Numbered from the stretch's first letter, positions 19,304 through 28,738 are shown. The stretch: DNA of 64,000 nt from Loktanella sp. 5RATIMAR09 (GCF_001419985.1 NZ_LJAL01000004.1:361757-425756), one strand, 5' to 3'. The notes: generated by a model from the letters alone, not told the origin. Made by a program: numbers and translations.

Positions 19304-19437
19304 GTCCAAAATCAGCGCAATCATAAGTCCACGTGGCAGAATTGCTGCGTTTGCATATCAAAACGGCTCGCATCGTTTGACATAAACGCCTTATAGGTTT
19401 TTGGTGCTGGCAACGGCTCAAACGTCCGGAACAGCTC

Positions 19438-20358
19438 ATGCAAATTTACCTCCCCATCGCCGAGGTTTCGGTGAATATATTCCTTCTATTGGGACTCGGC
19501 GGAATCGTGGGCGTTTTGTCGGGCATGTTCGGTGTCGGCGGTGGTTTTTTGATGACACCGTTGCTGTTCTTTATCGGCATCCCGCCGGCAGTTGCCGTCG
19601 CAACAGAAGCCAACCAGATCGTCGCCTCGTCTTTTTCCGGCGTCCTTGCGCACCTGAAGCGAAAAACGGTGGACCTGAGGATGGGCACCGTGTTGCTGAT
19701 CGGGGGTCTGATCGGCTCGGGCCTTGGTATTACGCTTTTCAACTACCTGAAAGCGCTGGGTCAGGTCGAACTGCTCGTCCAGCTTTGTTACGTGGTCTTT
19801 CTTGGCATGATCGGCTCAATGATGTTCATCGAGAGCCTGAACGCGATCCGCAGATCGTCCAAACCGGGTGGGAGTGCGCCCAAGCGGCGCAAGCATAACT
19901 GGGTTCACAACCTGCCCTTCAAAATGAAGTTCCGTGTATCCGGTCTCTATATTTCGGTCATTCCACCACTGATGGTCGGGGTGCTTGTCGGTATTCTGGC
20001 CGCCATCATGGGGGTCGGCGGCGGCTTTATCATGGTGCCTGCCATGATCTATCTGCTGGGGATGCCCACCAAGGTCGTTGTGGGCACGTCGCTGTTCCAG
20101 ATCATCTTTGTGACGGCTTTCACAACCATGCTGCATGCGACCACAAACTTCACGGTTGATGTGGTCCTTGCGGTTCTTTTGCTTGTGGGCGGTGTGATCG
20201 GTGCGCAGATCGGCACCCGTATCGGCGTGAAAATGAAGGCCGAGCAGTTGCGTATCTGGCTTGCCATCATGGTGCTTGCCGTCTGCGGCAAACTGGCGTT
20301 CGATCTGCTTGTCATGCCAGCCGAGCTCTATTCATTGGGCACAGGGGGGCACCCATGA
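19438..20358 (+). CDS. sulfite exporter TauE/SafE family permease
   Basis: 306 aa with about 8 membrane segments and the two internal repeats typical of the family: LGLGGIVGVLSGMFGVGGGFLMTPLL near residue 15 and VGVLVGILAAIMGVGGGFIMVPAM near 180. The family exports or imports small sulfur or organic anions; the substrate here is unknown. It overlaps the downstream TIGR02186 gene by ATGA, a pairing that suggests a shared task. The 134 bases upstream show no clear terminator for the nucleoside operon. Confidence 0.9.
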   Translation: MQIYLPIAEVSVNIFLLLGLGGIVGVLSGMFGVGGGFLMTPLLFFIGIPPAVAVATEANQIVASSFSGVLAHLKRKTVDLRMGTVLLIGGLIGSGLGITLFNYLKALGQVELLVQLCYVVFLGMIGSMMFIESLNAIRRSSKPGGSAPKRRKHNWVHNLPFKMKFRVSGLYISVIPPLMVGVLVGILAAIMGVGGGFIMVPAMIYLLGMPTKVVVGTSLFQIIFVTAFTTMLHATTNFTVDVVLAVLLLVGGVIGAQIGTRIGVKMKAEQLRIWLAIMVLAVCGKLAFDLLVMPAELYSLGTGGHP

Positions 20359-21104
20359 TCCGCCTTGTTGCGCTGTTGCTTTTACTGGCCAGTCCTGCAA
20401 AAGCTGAAGAAATCGTTCTGGGACTAAGCCAGGACGAGGTCGCCATTACGGCGACCTTCGAAGGCTCGGACATCCTGATCTTTGGCGCCATCAAACGCGA
20501 TCGCCCCGTCGAGGTTCCGGGCGACCTGGGTGTGATCGTCACGATTGCCGGCCCTGATGAATCTGTCACTGTGCGCAAGAAGGATCGTCGCTTTGGCATC
20601 TGGGTGAACACGGACTCCGTAGATGTCGATGTCGCACCCACATTCTATGCTGTAGCAACAAACCGGCCCTTGGAGGAAATCCTCACACCTGCCGAAGACC
20701 TGAACACGCGGATCAGCATGCAACGCGCGATCCGCTCTGTCGGGGCCACCGTTGATGACCCGCAAAACTTTACAGAAGCACTGATCCGCATCCGTGGGGC
20801 GCAGGGGCTGTACCAAACCATCCCCGAAGGGGTTTCCGTTGCAGAAGAAGCGCTGTTTCGCGTGCTGATCCCGCTCCCTGCAAACCTGACCGAAGGTGAT
20901 TATGTCGCCGAGATTTACCTGACACGCGACAAACAAATCATCGACCTCTATACCACAACCATTCCTGTCAAAAAGGTCGGGCTGGAACGCTGGCTCTATA
21001 ACCTCGCGCATGAAAACCCGTTTCTTTACGGGTTGATGTCGCTGTCGATCGCAATCGCAGCAGGCTGGGGCGCATCCGCCGCATTCAGCGCCTTCCGCCG
21101 TTAA
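20355..21104 (+). CDS. TIGR02186 family membrane-anchored protein
   Basis: 249 aa. An N-terminal signal peptide (LVALLLLLASPAKAEE) is followed by a beta-rich extracytoplasmic domain and one C-terminal membrane segment (about residues 222-243, LYGLMSLSIAIAAGWGASAAF). It matches my memory of TIGR02186, a conserved alphaproteobacterial family without known function, often beside a TauE-like permease as here. It may serve as periplasmic partner of that permease. The stop shares TTAA with the stop of the convergent SDR gene. Confidence 0.82.
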   Translation: MIRLVALLLLLASPAKAEEIVLGLSQDEVAITATFEGSDILIFGAIKRDRPVEVPGDLGVIVTIAGPDESVTVRKKDRRFGIWVNTDSVDVDVAPTFYAVATNRPLEEILTPAEDLNTRISMQRAIRSVGATVDDPQNFTEALIRIRGAQGLYQTIPEGVSVAEEALFRVLIPLPANLTEGDYVAEIYLTRDKQIIDLYTTTIPVKKVGLERWLYNLAHENPFLYGLMSLSIAIAAGWGASAAFSAFRR

Positions 21105-21811
21105 CCGCGCCCGATATGCGGCATCTTTGTCGCCATGACCATCATGGATTGCACATTTGCCTCGGGTGGCAATGTCGCCATGTGAAATACTGACCGCGCC
21201 ACATCTTCAACGGCCATGCTGGGCAGCGGATCCAACCCTTGCGCCGCGCGTGTTTTTTCAAGGTTCAGCACCAGATCAGTGCGCGCATTGCCGATATCAA
21301 TCTGCCCGCAGGCAATATCAAAGGGGCGTCCGTCCAACGACAGCGTCTTTGTCAGCCCGCTGACACCGTGCTTAGTAGTGGTGTAACAGATCGACCCCTC
21401 ACGCGGCGTGAACGCCGAGATTGATCCATTGTTGATGATCCGTCCACCCTGCGGCGTCTGCGCGCGCATCCGGCGAAAGGCGGCACGGGCGCACAGGAAC
21501 ATGCCCGTCAGGTTCACATCAATGACCTTTTTCCAGTCCGCCAAAGCGATCTGGTCTATGGTTGTCTGCGGCCCGAACATCCCGGCGTTGTTGAACAGCA
21601 CATCCAGATGGCCGAAACCGGCAAAGGCCGCATCAACCGCCGCCTCATCCGTGACATCACACGGCATCGGAACCGCATTTTCATGGGTGATCTCCGCCAG
21701 CGCATCAGCACGCCGTGCGATCAATCCGACACGCCACCCTTGCGAGAGGAAATGCTCTGCCGTGACCCGGCCGATGCCACTGCTGGCGCCCGTGATCATG
21801 ATTGATTTCAT
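21101..21811 (-). CDS. short-chain dehydrogenase/reductase
   Basis: 236 aa classical SDR. The cofactor loop is TGASSGIGR (residues 7-15), NNAG lies near 90-93, and the catalytic Ser, Tyr and Lys are in NNGSISAF and YTTTKHG (YxxxK). Arg residues after strand 2 (LIARRADAL) suggest NADP(H) preference. The substrate cannot be assigned. It is translationally coupled to the helicase gene upstream (ATGA overlap). Confidence 0.9.
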   Translation of the reverse strand: MKSIMITGASSGIGRVTAEHFLSQGWRVGLIARRADALAEITHENAVPMPCDVTDEAAVDAAFAGFGHLDVLFNNAGMFGPQTTIDQIALADWKKVIDVNLTGMFLCARAAFRRMRAQTPQGGRIINNGSISAFTPREGSICYTTTKHGVSGLTKTLSLDGRPFDIACGQIDIGNARTDLVLNLEKTRAAQGLDPLPSMAVEDVARSVFHMATLPPEANVQSMMVMATKMPHIGRG

Positions 21812-23334
21812 ATCTCTTCGCTCCTTAACTCGAGCGGTGCCGCCGGCACTTCAAGATCATCGACGCGCAAGACACCCTGCGGCCGCGCCAGACGGTTGCG
21901 CACGACCCAGCGCAACTGGGTCTCCGCCCGCGTAATCGCGACATAGGCAAGGCGCTTCCAAAGCGGCTGTCCCGCCTCAACCCGCCCCATCCGCGAGGCC
22001 GCGTAGATATCTGGCGCAAAGACCTGTACCGTGTCCCACTGCGATCCTTGCGCCTTGTGGATCGTGACAGCCGCGCCATGCAAAAACGTGGCCCCCATGC
22101 GCGCAGCGAAGGGGATGAAAGGCTCTTCATCACCCTCTTGTTCGATTTTCACGATACTTGCTGCACTTACCTGCGGGTCCTCTGCCCCCATTACATGCAG
22201 GCGCGAAAACCCCGGCTTGCGGCCCGGCCCCAGGTAAATAACCTGGGCGCCCTTGATCAGACCGCGCGCCTCAAGATCAAGGCGCTTCTTGCGGTGCTTC
22301 AGCGGCAGTTCGATACCATCACAAATCAACGGCTCCCCCGCCAACAACTCATCGACCGGCGCGGCAAAGGCGGCGCGGAACGCATGGATCAAACGGATAC
22401 GGGTCGCGTTGCGCCACACCAGACAGGGCGAACGCGCCATCAAATCGGCCTCGACGCGTTGGGCCATGACAACACGATCGTCCATCTTGGCCGCTTCTTC
22501 GACCATCCGCTCGAACCCCTGAAAATCCAGCTGCGGATCGGCCAGGGCATGGGCCAGATCAAGGATCGGGTTGCCCGCATCCTGTCTGTGGATACGGTTC
22601 AGCGTCAGCACGCGCGGCGCTGGCAAAGTTTCAAACACCATCCCGCCAGAGGATTGCACCGGCGGCAATTGTGCCGGATCACCGAATAAAAGAAGCGTCG
22701 GGAAAATTTCCTTCAAATCCTCGAACTGCTTTTCATCCAGCATCGAACTTTCATCCACGAAACCGATGTCCAACGCCTCTTCGCGCCGCTTCCAACCGGT
22801 GATGAAATCGCTCCCGCGCAGACCCGCGGCAGCAAGTGCTGCAGGCACGGATTTATTGATCTGGTAAGACGCAAACGCACGATCAAGCGCGATATCGCTC
22901 AGACCCTCGATCTCGGGCCTGTCACCTTGGCCCGCCAGCCATTCGGCGACCTTTTCGTATTCCGGGTCATAGACCGGCGTATAGAGAATGCGGTGGATCG
23001 TGGTCGCAGGGACGCCACGATTGCGCAACACGCTGGCCGCTTTGTTGGTGGGTGCAAGAATAGCCAGTGTGCGCCGGTCCTTGCGCTTGCGCCCTTCCCA
23101 ATCGCCGGAAATCACATCGACGCCCGCTTCCTCCAACGCACGATAAAGTTTGGCCAGAAGCATCGTCTTGCCCGACCCCGCCTTGCCGATGACCGCCAGC
23201 ACAGATGTGCTGTCGGACTGTGGCGGTTGCAGCAGATGATCTTCCAGATCGACACCGGATTGGCGCAAGGCGACGGCGATATTATCCCAGGCCTCGGCCT
23301 GATCGTCAGAGAATGTGATGGTGGGCGCGTTCAT
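21808..23334 (-). CDS. ATP-dependent DNA helicase, RecD/UvrD_C_2-like
   Basis: 508 aa from the ATG at 23334 (MNAPTITFSDDQAEAWDNI); an open extension to 23430 lacks a good start context. Superfamily 1 motifs: Walker A GKAGSGKTMLLAKL (about residues 53-66), LAPTNKAASVLRNRG (motif Ia), FVDESSMLD (motif II), LLFGDPAQLPP (motif III), and C-terminal AAVTIHKAQGSQWDTV with YVAITRAETQLRWV (motifs V-VI). It is related to RecD2/TrwC-type 5'-3' helicases; the precise role is unknown. Coupled with the downstream SDR. Confidence 0.88.
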   Translation of the reverse strand: MNAPTITFSDDQAEAWDNIAVALRQSGVDLEDHLLQPPQSDSTSVLAVIGKAGSGKTMLLAKLYRALEEAGVDVISGDWEGRKRKDRRTLAILAPTNKAASVLRNRGVPATTIHRILYTPVYDPEYEKVAEWLAGQGDRPEIEGLSDIALDRAFASYQINKSVPAALAAAGLRGSDFITGWKRREEALDIGFVDESSMLDEKQFEDLKEIFPTLLLFGDPAQLPPVQSSGGMVFETLPAPRVLTLNRIHRQDAGNPILDLAHALADPQLDFQGFERMVEEAAKMDDRVVMAQRVEADLMARSPCLVWRNATRIRLIHAFRAAFAAPVDELLAGEPLICDGIELPLKHRKKRLDLEARGLIKGAQVIYLGPGRKPGFSRLHVMGAEDPQVSAASIVKIEQEGDEEPFIPFAARMGATFLHGAAVTIHKAQGSQWDTVQVFAPDIYAASRMGRVEAGQPLWKRLAYVAITRAETQLRWVVRNRLARPQGVLRVDDLEVPAAPLELRSEEI

Positions 23335-23395
23335 GGGACGACTGTATCGGGACAGCAAAGGCGCTGCTAGCGCATTCGCTATGCCGGGGTCAGGT

Positions 23396-23611
23396 TCAGG
23401 ACCGGCGCGCCGGTCCGCCTTTGACAGCAAGGCCGCGCATCACATCATGTTCCGCGTGATGGTGACACGCATCGTGGACTGGGCTGGACGCGATCTCAAC
23501 CTGTGCGACAAGCTCGGCCTCTTCCAGCTGTGCCCGCAACATTGGCAAATCATTGTCGCGCGCAAAACTGCGCAGATCGGCCAGCACATCAATGATCCAA
23601 TCGCGTCCCAT
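23396..23611 (-). CDS. small unknown protein, 71 aa
   Basis: No family recognised. It begins MGRDWIIDVLADLRSFARDN, an amphipathic helical start with an acidic/leucine pattern, and has a His-rich middle (HDACHHHAEHD) that could bind metal. It is encoded 61 bases upstream of the helicase start on the same strand, so may be co-transcribed. Composition and codon use look coding, but no ribosome-binding site stands out. Moderate confidence that it is real. Confidence 0.55.
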   Translation of the reverse strand: MGRDWIIDVLADLRSFARDNDLPMLRAQLEEAELVAQVEIASSPVHDACHHHAEHDVMRGLAVKGGPARRS

Positions 23612-23684
23612 GATGCACCGTCCCTACAAAGTATTAAGGAATAATTAAAATTTCTGGTCAGGCGGCCTTTCCCTGCGGAAACGC

Positions 23685-23716
23685 AAAAGGCGTCACCGTT
23701 TCCGGCGACGCCCTTT
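23685..23716 (-). terminator. terminator of ccr
   Basis: Stem GGCGTC (23689-23694) with GACGCC (23707-23712), extended inward by CCG/CGG after one mismatch. Read on the minus strand it ends in a TTTTG run. It lies about 20 bases after the ccr stop. Confidence 0.75.
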
Positions 23717-23736
23717 GTGGGAATATAGCGGGCACC

Positions 23737-25017
23737 CTAGCGCATCCGCGAGGCTTCCAATGTATCCTCAAAGGTGCGCAGACCCATCTTCGGCGCTTGG
23801 ACAAGCACCGCCATATTGCCCGGCTTATGCTCATTGCGGCGCATCTTCGTATGGGCCTGCGGGATCGCATCCCAGCCAAAGCATTCCGACATGCACGGAT
23901 CAAGCCGCTGCTCCAGCATCAGCTTATTGGCCGCGCTCGCCTGCTTGAGATGGGCAAAATGGCTACCCTGCAAACGCTTCTGGTGCATCCACATATACCG
24001 CACGTCGAAGGTACAATTGAAACCGGTGGTGCCGGCACAAATCACGACCATGCCACCCTTCTTGCAGACCAGGGACGATACAGGGAACGTGGCCTCGCCG
24101 GGATGTTCGAAGACCATATCAACGTTCACGCCTTTGCCGGTGATCTCCCAGATTGCCTTGCCGAACTTGCGGGCCTCTTTCAGCCAGGTATTATATTCGG
24201 GCGTATTCACTGTGGGCAGCTGGCCCCAGCAGTTGAAATCGTTCCGGTTGATGACACCCTTCGCACCCAGTGACATCACAAACTCGCGCTTGCTCTCGTC
24301 GCTGATGATACCAATCGCATTCGCGCCAGCCGTGTTGATCAACTGGATGGCATAAGACCCCAGACCACCCGAGGCACCCCAGACAAGCACGTTCTGTCCG
24401 GGCTTAAGATCATGCGGCTCATGCCCGAACAACATCCGGTATGCAGTCGCCAGCGTCAGCGTGTAACATGCGCTTTCTTCCCATGTCAGGTGCTGAGGAC
24501 GGTGCATCAACTGCTGGGACTGAACGCATGTAAACTGGGCAAATGACCCGCCAGCCGTTTCATAGCCCCAGATGCGCTGACTGGGCGAATACATCGGATC
24601 GCCACCGTTGCATTCCTCATCATCGCCATCATCCTGATTGCAATGGATCACAACTTCGTCGCCAACCTTCCAGCGCTTGACCTTGTCACCCACCGCCCAA
24701 ACGATCCCTGCAGCGTCAGAACCCACGATCTGATACTCTTCTTTATGGATATCAAACGGGCTGACAGGGATACCAAGACCCGCCCAGACTCCGTTATAGT
24801 TCACGCCAGCCGCCATCACGAGAACCAGAACCTCGTGGCTGTCGAGCTTTGGCACATCCACAACTTCGAGCTGGAACGCCTTCTCGGGCTCGCCATGGCG
24901 TTCACGGCGGATCACCCACGCATGCATCTTTGCAGGCACATAGCCCAAAGGTGGCATCTCGCCGACTTCATACAGGTCTTTCTCGGGTGCCGTATAAGCA
25001 GTTTGGTCGAGGGCCAT
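23737..25017 (-). CDS. ccr: crotonyl-CoA carboxylase/reductase
   Basis: 426 aa from the ATG at 25017 (MALDQTAY), the start seen in related proteins; an ATG four codons earlier (25029) is also possible. It reductively carboxylates crotonyl-CoA to (2S)-ethylmalonyl-CoA with NADPH and CO2, the key step of the ethylmalonyl-CoA pathway. MDR fold: NYNGVWAGLGIPVSPF, GSDAAGIVWAVG, the Ccr-specific acidic insert CNQDDGDDEECNGGDP, GYETAGGSFAQF, nucleotide loop VWGASGGLGSYAIQL, and GSHFAHLKQA near the C-terminus. A 13-bp palindrome upstream is shared with ecm. A terminator follows. Confidence 0.97.
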   Translation of the reverse strand: MALDQTAYTAPEKDLYEVGEMPPLGYVPAKMHAWVIRRERHGEPEKAFQLEVVDVPKLDSHEVLVLVMAAGVNYNGVWAGLGIPVSPFDIHKEEYQIVGSDAAGIVWAVGDKVKRWKVGDEVVIHCNQDDGDDEECNGGDPMYSPSQRIWGYETAGGSFAQFTCVQSQQLMHRPQHLTWEESACYTLTLATAYRMLFGHEPHDLKPGQNVLVWGASGGLGSYAIQLINTAGANAIGIISDESKREFVMSLGAKGVINRNDFNCWGQLPTVNTPEYNTWLKEARKFGKAIWEITGKGVNVDMVFEHPGEATFPVSSLVCKKGGMVVICAGTTGFNCTFDVRYMWMHQKRLQGSHFAHLKQASAANKLMLEQRLDPCMSECFGWDAIPQAHTKMRRNEHKPGNMAVLVQAPKMGLRTFEDTLEASRMR

Positions 25018-25096
25018 CGCAGTCTCCATCAGTCAGCTTCCAATGTTGCCGCGCCGCAGAATCAAGCGCGTTTTCCATTGAATACGGGATGAGAAA

Positions 25097-25109
25097 GCAA
25101 CTTTGCAAC
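25097..25109 (-). promoter_or_regulatory. GTTGC direct repeat upstream of ccr
   Basis: On the minus strand this reads GTTGCAAAGTTGC, 80-92 bases before the ccr start. It resembles the TTTGCAAA-type half sites described for PccR/RamB-family regulators of propionyl- or acetyl-CoA metabolism. The match is partial and the assignment is inference. Confidence 0.3.
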
Positions 25110-25127
25110 CCTATTTAGATCATTTTT

Positions 25128-25140
25128 GTAATTTAATTAC
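25128..25140. promoter_or_regulatory. 13-bp palindrome upstream of ccr (shared with ecm)
   Basis: GTAATTTAATTAC is a perfect odd-centred palindrome 111 bases upstream of the ccr start, touching the stop codon of the acyltransferase gene. The identical 13 bases occur at 26635-26647 before ecm. This suggests an operator recognised by a dimeric regulator of the ethylmalonyl-CoA pathway. Confidence 0.6.
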
Positions 25141-26534
25141 TCTGCAACTGCAGAAACCTCGTCCGAGTGTGCTGCAACTGCATCAAAATGATGCGCAATA
25201 GAATTGGCGTAGAAACTCAGAACGTCATGCCCTTCCGCCGTGACCGAAATCGCGCCATTGGTCTCGACAAGCAGGCCGCGCCCCCGCAACCGGCTCAGCG
25301 CGTCGTGCACAACTTCATGCGCCTCACGCCTGGGGCAAGGCAGCTTGCGCTCTTTCAAAAGCGTGATGGACCGCGCCACCGAGGCCTCAAGATCGGTAGT
25401 GGTCACCGGCGCTGCCAACAGGATATGCCGCGCCACCAAGGGAACACCGACAACCGGTGTCACATCGCCAATCCGCTTCATCAACTCCCGGGCAAGCTGT
25501 TCTGTCAGATCACTGTCCGTATCGCCATGATATTTCGAAAGCTCCAGCGGCTCGCCAAAACTGACGGAGGCAACCCCGAAGCCTCTGAACCGCCCTGTTA
25601 TGCGCAGACCAATATGGCGTGCAACGCGCCCGAAAATCGAAAACAACGACGGCTTAAACCTGCGCGTGCCGGATTTGTCGGCGGCAATCAGGATCGTATC
25701 TTCCAGCACACGGTCATAATTCACCGCAACCGGCACAAAGATCACCTCGCGGGCCTTGGGATCAAAGTCCTCAACAATATAATTCAGCAACCCCATACGC
25801 GGCGGGGCCAATAATCCGTTCAGGCTCAGCCCGCCTTCGGGAAAGACCGCCTGGCTCACACCGCCGCGCGTGGCCATTTGCACATAACGGGCCAGCACTT
25901 TGCGATAGAGCGCGCCCCGCGATTTGCGCCGGATGAAATATGCGCCAAGCATGCGGATCACCGAAGACAGCGGCCACACCCGCGCCCACTCTCCCACAGC
26001 ATAAGACAGCGCACCGGCATTTGCTGCCAGATAGGTGACCAGCACATAATCCATATTGCTGCGATGATTGATGACAAAGATCACAGTCGCATCAGGATCA
26101 ATCTTTTCCAGCCGCTTTCGGTCGAACGTGCCCAGTTTGATCCGGTAAAGCGATTTGGACAGCCACTTTGCCAGTCTGATGCCGACACTGAAATAGGCGG
26201 TCGCAGAAAAGCCCGGCACAATCTCGCGCGCATAGCGGCGGGCCTTTTCAAAGGCGACATTCTCGGGGATTTTTTCCTTATTGGCGTGGTCGACAATGGC
26301 CTGCGTTACTTCAGGATCGTAAATCAAACGCTGGATCATGTCATACCGCCGCGCCAGCTTGAACGGCTCGATCGGGCGCTGGAGGCGCTGGTTGAGCTTG
26401 CCAATGACCCGTTCGGCCCGCTTACGGAAAAACCAGCGCACCGAGGGGAACAGAAAATGCGATGCAAAAGTCACTGCGGCGAACAGGACAATAAGAACGA
26501 AGGCCCAAATGGGCAGTGAGATCGTTTGCGTCAT
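25137..26534 (-). CDS. 1-acyl-glycerol-3-phosphate / glycerol-3-phosphate acyltransferase (PlsB-like)
   Basis: 465 aa. An N-terminal membrane segment (about residues 7-27) is followed by the PlsC/PlsB acyltransferase domain. The catalytic HX4D motif is NHRSNMDYV (about 152-160), with a later AYFIRRKSRG motif and VFPEGGLSLNG (about 230-240) corresponding to acyltransferase block III. Length and motif spacing are closer to PlsB-like proteins than to small PlsC enzymes. It acylates a glycerol phosphate in membrane lipid synthesis. It lies between ccr and ecm on the ccr strand; a metabolic link to that pathway is not evident. Confidence 0.85.
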   Translation of the reverse strand: MTQTISLPIWAFVLIVLFAAVTFASHFLFPSVRWFFRKRAERVIGKLNQRLQRPIEPFKLARRYDMIQRLIYDPEVTQAIVDHANKEKIPENVAFEKARRYAREIVPGFSATAYFSVGIRLAKWLSKSLYRIKLGTFDRKRLEKIDPDATVIFVINHRSNMDYVLVTYLAANAGALSYAVGEWARVWPLSSVIRMLGAYFIRRKSRGALYRKVLARYVQMATRGGVSQAVFPEGGLSLNGLLAPPRMGLLNYIVEDFDPKAREVIFVPVAVNYDRVLEDTILIAADKSGTRRFKPSLFSIFGRVARHIGLRITGRFRGFGVASVSFGEPLELSKYHGDTDSDLTEQLARELMKRIGDVTPVVGVPLVARHILLAAPVTTTDLEASVARSITLLKERKLPCPRREAHEVVHDALSRLRGRGLLVETNGAISVTAEGHDVLSFYANSIAHHFDAVAAHSDEVSAVAE

Positions 26535-26634
26535 ACGCAGAAGGTGACAGGGAACTTGGCCTAGGTAAATCCCGTCATGCCGCGTTGCGGCGAATTGACA
26601 GCGCCATAAAATGTCCGATAAACACCCTCATGGC

Positions 26635-26647
26635 GTAATTTAATTAC
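26635..26647. promoter_or_regulatory. 13-bp palindrome upstream of ecm (shared with ccr)
   Basis: GTAATTTAATTAC identical to the site before ccr, here extended to a 17-bp palindrome by flanking GC and GC (26633-26649). It ends 25 bases before the ecm ATG, a position where a bound protein would probably block transcription or its start. Confidence 0.6.
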
Positions 26648-26672
26648 GCGAATTGATTCAGGAGAGCCGTAA

Positions 26673-28640
26673 ATGTCGCAACCGCAGAAAGACCGCCCTT
26701 GGCTGTTTCGCACATACGCAGGTCATTCCACGGCCTCTGCCTCGAACGCGCTATATCGCGGCAACCTTGCCAAAGGTCAGACCGGTCTTTCTGTCGCTTT
26801 CGATCTGCCCACCCAAACCGGCTATGACAGCGATCATATCCTCGCCAAAGGCGAGGTCGGCAAAGTTGGCGTGCCCGTGAGCCACCTTGGCGACATGCGT
26901 ACGCTTTTTAACGATATCCCGTTGGATCAGATGAACACCTCGATGACGATCAACGCGACAGCGCCTTGGCTTTTGTCGCTCTACATCGCGGTGGCGGAAG
27001 AACAGGGCGCGGATGTAAGCGCGCTGCAGGGGACAGTCCAGAACGACATCATCAAAGAATACCTCTCACGCGGGACCTATATTTGCCCGCCCGAACCGTC
27101 CCTGCGCATGATCACCGACGTGGCCGCCTACACCCGCGAACACCTGCCCAAATGGAACCCGATGAACGTCTGTTCCTACCACCTGCAAGAGGCGGGCGCG
27201 ACACCGGAAGAAGAGCTTGCCTTCGCGCTGGCCACTGCCACCGCCGTACTGGACGATCTGAAAGGCAAAGTGCCCGCCGCACATTTCCCCGCCATGGTCG
27301 GCCGCATTTCCTTTTTCGTGAACGCCGGTATCCGTTTTGTGACCGAGCTTTGCAAAATGCGCGCCTTTGTCGAATTATGGGACGAAATTTGCGCCACCCG
27401 CTATGGTGTCGAAGATGCCAAATACCGCCGTTTCCGTTATGGCGTGCAAGTCAATTCGCTTGGCCTGACCGAACAGCAGCCCGAAAATAACGTCTATCGT
27501 ATCCTTTTGGAAACGCTTGCCGTGACATTGTCGAAAAACGCCCGCGCCCGTGCCGTGCAATTGCCCGCTTGGAACGAAGCATTGGGTCTGCCGCGCCCTT
27601 GGGACCAACAATGGTCACTGCGGATGCAACAGATTCTGGCTTATGAAACCGATCTTCTGGAATTCGACGATCTTTTCGATGGGAACCCCGCAATTGACCG
27701 CAAGGTGAATGAACTGAAAGATGGCGCGCGTGCCGAATTGGCACAAATTGACGGAATGGGCGGGGCCGTTGGTGCAATTGCCTATATGAAATCGCGCCTT
27801 GTCGAAAGTAATGCAGCGCGCATCGGCAATATCGAAAAAGGCGAAACGACAGTTGTCGGCGTCAACAGATGGCAGGCTGGCGAACCTTCGCCGCTTACCG
27901 CAGGCGAAGATGCCATCATGGTCTCTGACCCAAGGGCCGAGGCCGACCAACTCCGCCGCCTCGCGCAATGGAAAGCCGGCCGCGATAATGCAGCCGTAGG
28001 AGATGCGCTAGCCGCACTGCGGACCGCCGCCAAGGATGGCAGCAACATTATGCCCCCTTCCATCGCCTGCGCACGCGCAGGTGTGACAACCGGTGAATGG
28101 GCCGACGTGATCCGCAGCGTCTTTGGCCAGTACCGCGCGCCTACCGGCGTCAGCAGCAACCCGTCCAACCGTACCGAAGGCCTAGAGGATTTGCGCGAAC
28201 AGGTCGATCTGGTCAGCGCGGCCCTCGGTCGCCGCCTGAAATTTCTTGTCGGCAAACCGGGATTAGACGGCCATTCAAATGGCGCCGAACAGATTGCTGC
28301 GCGCGCGCGCGATTGCGGCATGGAGATTGATTACGAAGGCATTCGCCTTACGCCCGAAGAAATTGTGACAGCCGCACAAAATGGCGACGTCCATGTGATC
28401 GGACTTTCTATTCTCTCGGGTTCCCATATTCCCTTGGTACGCGATGTTATGGCGCGCCTGCATACCGCTGGCATAGCCCATATTCCTGTCATCGCCGGCG
28501 GTATTATTCCTGAGGATGATGCAATTGAATTGCGCGCAATGGGTGTTGCGCGGGTCTATACGCCAAAGGATTTCGAATTGAACAAGATCATGAACGACAT
28601 TGTTACCTTGGTCGACCCGCGATCAGTCGCGGCGGAATAA
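26673..28640 (+). CDS. ecm: (2R)-ethylmalonyl-CoA mutase
   Basis: 655 aa, the length of Ecm. It converts (2R)-ethylmalonyl-CoA to methylsuccinyl-CoA with adenosylcobalamin. The N-terminal mutase domain contains FRTYAGHSTASASN and LSVAFDLPTQTGYDSDH, the substrate-binding region; the C-terminal cobalamin domain has DGHSNG with the Co-ligating His at about residue 534, and GLSILSGSHIPLV. The AGHSTAS stretch differs from the AG(Y/W)STA of methylmalonyl-CoA mutase, consistent with the Ecm clade. GGAGAG precedes the ATG. Divergent from the acyltransferase gene; the shared palindrome lies in its leader. Confidence 0.94.
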   Translation: MSQPQKDRPWLFRTYAGHSTASASNALYRGNLAKGQTGLSVAFDLPTQTGYDSDHILAKGEVGKVGVPVSHLGDMRTLFNDIPLDQMNTSMTINATAPWLLSLYIAVAEEQGADVSALQGTVQNDIIKEYLSRGTYICPPEPSLRMITDVAAYTREHLPKWNPMNVCSYHLQEAGATPEEELAFALATATAVLDDLKGKVPAAHFPAMVGRISFFVNAGIRFVTELCKMRAFVELWDEICATRYGVEDAKYRRFRYGVQVNSLGLTEQQPENNVYRILLETLAVTLSKNARARAVQLPAWNEALGLPRPWDQQWSLRMQQILAYETDLLEFDDLFDGNPAIDRKVNELKDGARAELAQIDGMGGAVGAIAYMKSRLVESNAARIGNIEKGETTVVGVNRWQAGEPSPLTAGEDAIMVSDPRAEADQLRRLAQWKAGRDNAAVGDALAALRTAAKDGSNIMPPSIACARAGVTTGEWADVIRSVFGQYRAPTGVSSNPSNRTEGLEDLREQVDLVSAALGRRLKFLVGKPGLDGHSNGAEQIAARARDCGMEIDYEGIRLTPEEIVTAAQNGDVHVIGLSILSGSHIPLVRDVMARLHTAGIAHIPVIAGGIIPEDDAIELRAMGVARVYTPKDFELNKIMNDIVTLVDPRSVAAE

Positions 28641-28738
28641 AGCCGAAACTCTGCGCTTTTGGATAGGCCATTACGATTTCAAGATACTGTTTGAATAGAA
28701 TTATGGTATTCGTTCAGGAGCGAATTGGAGAAACACAA

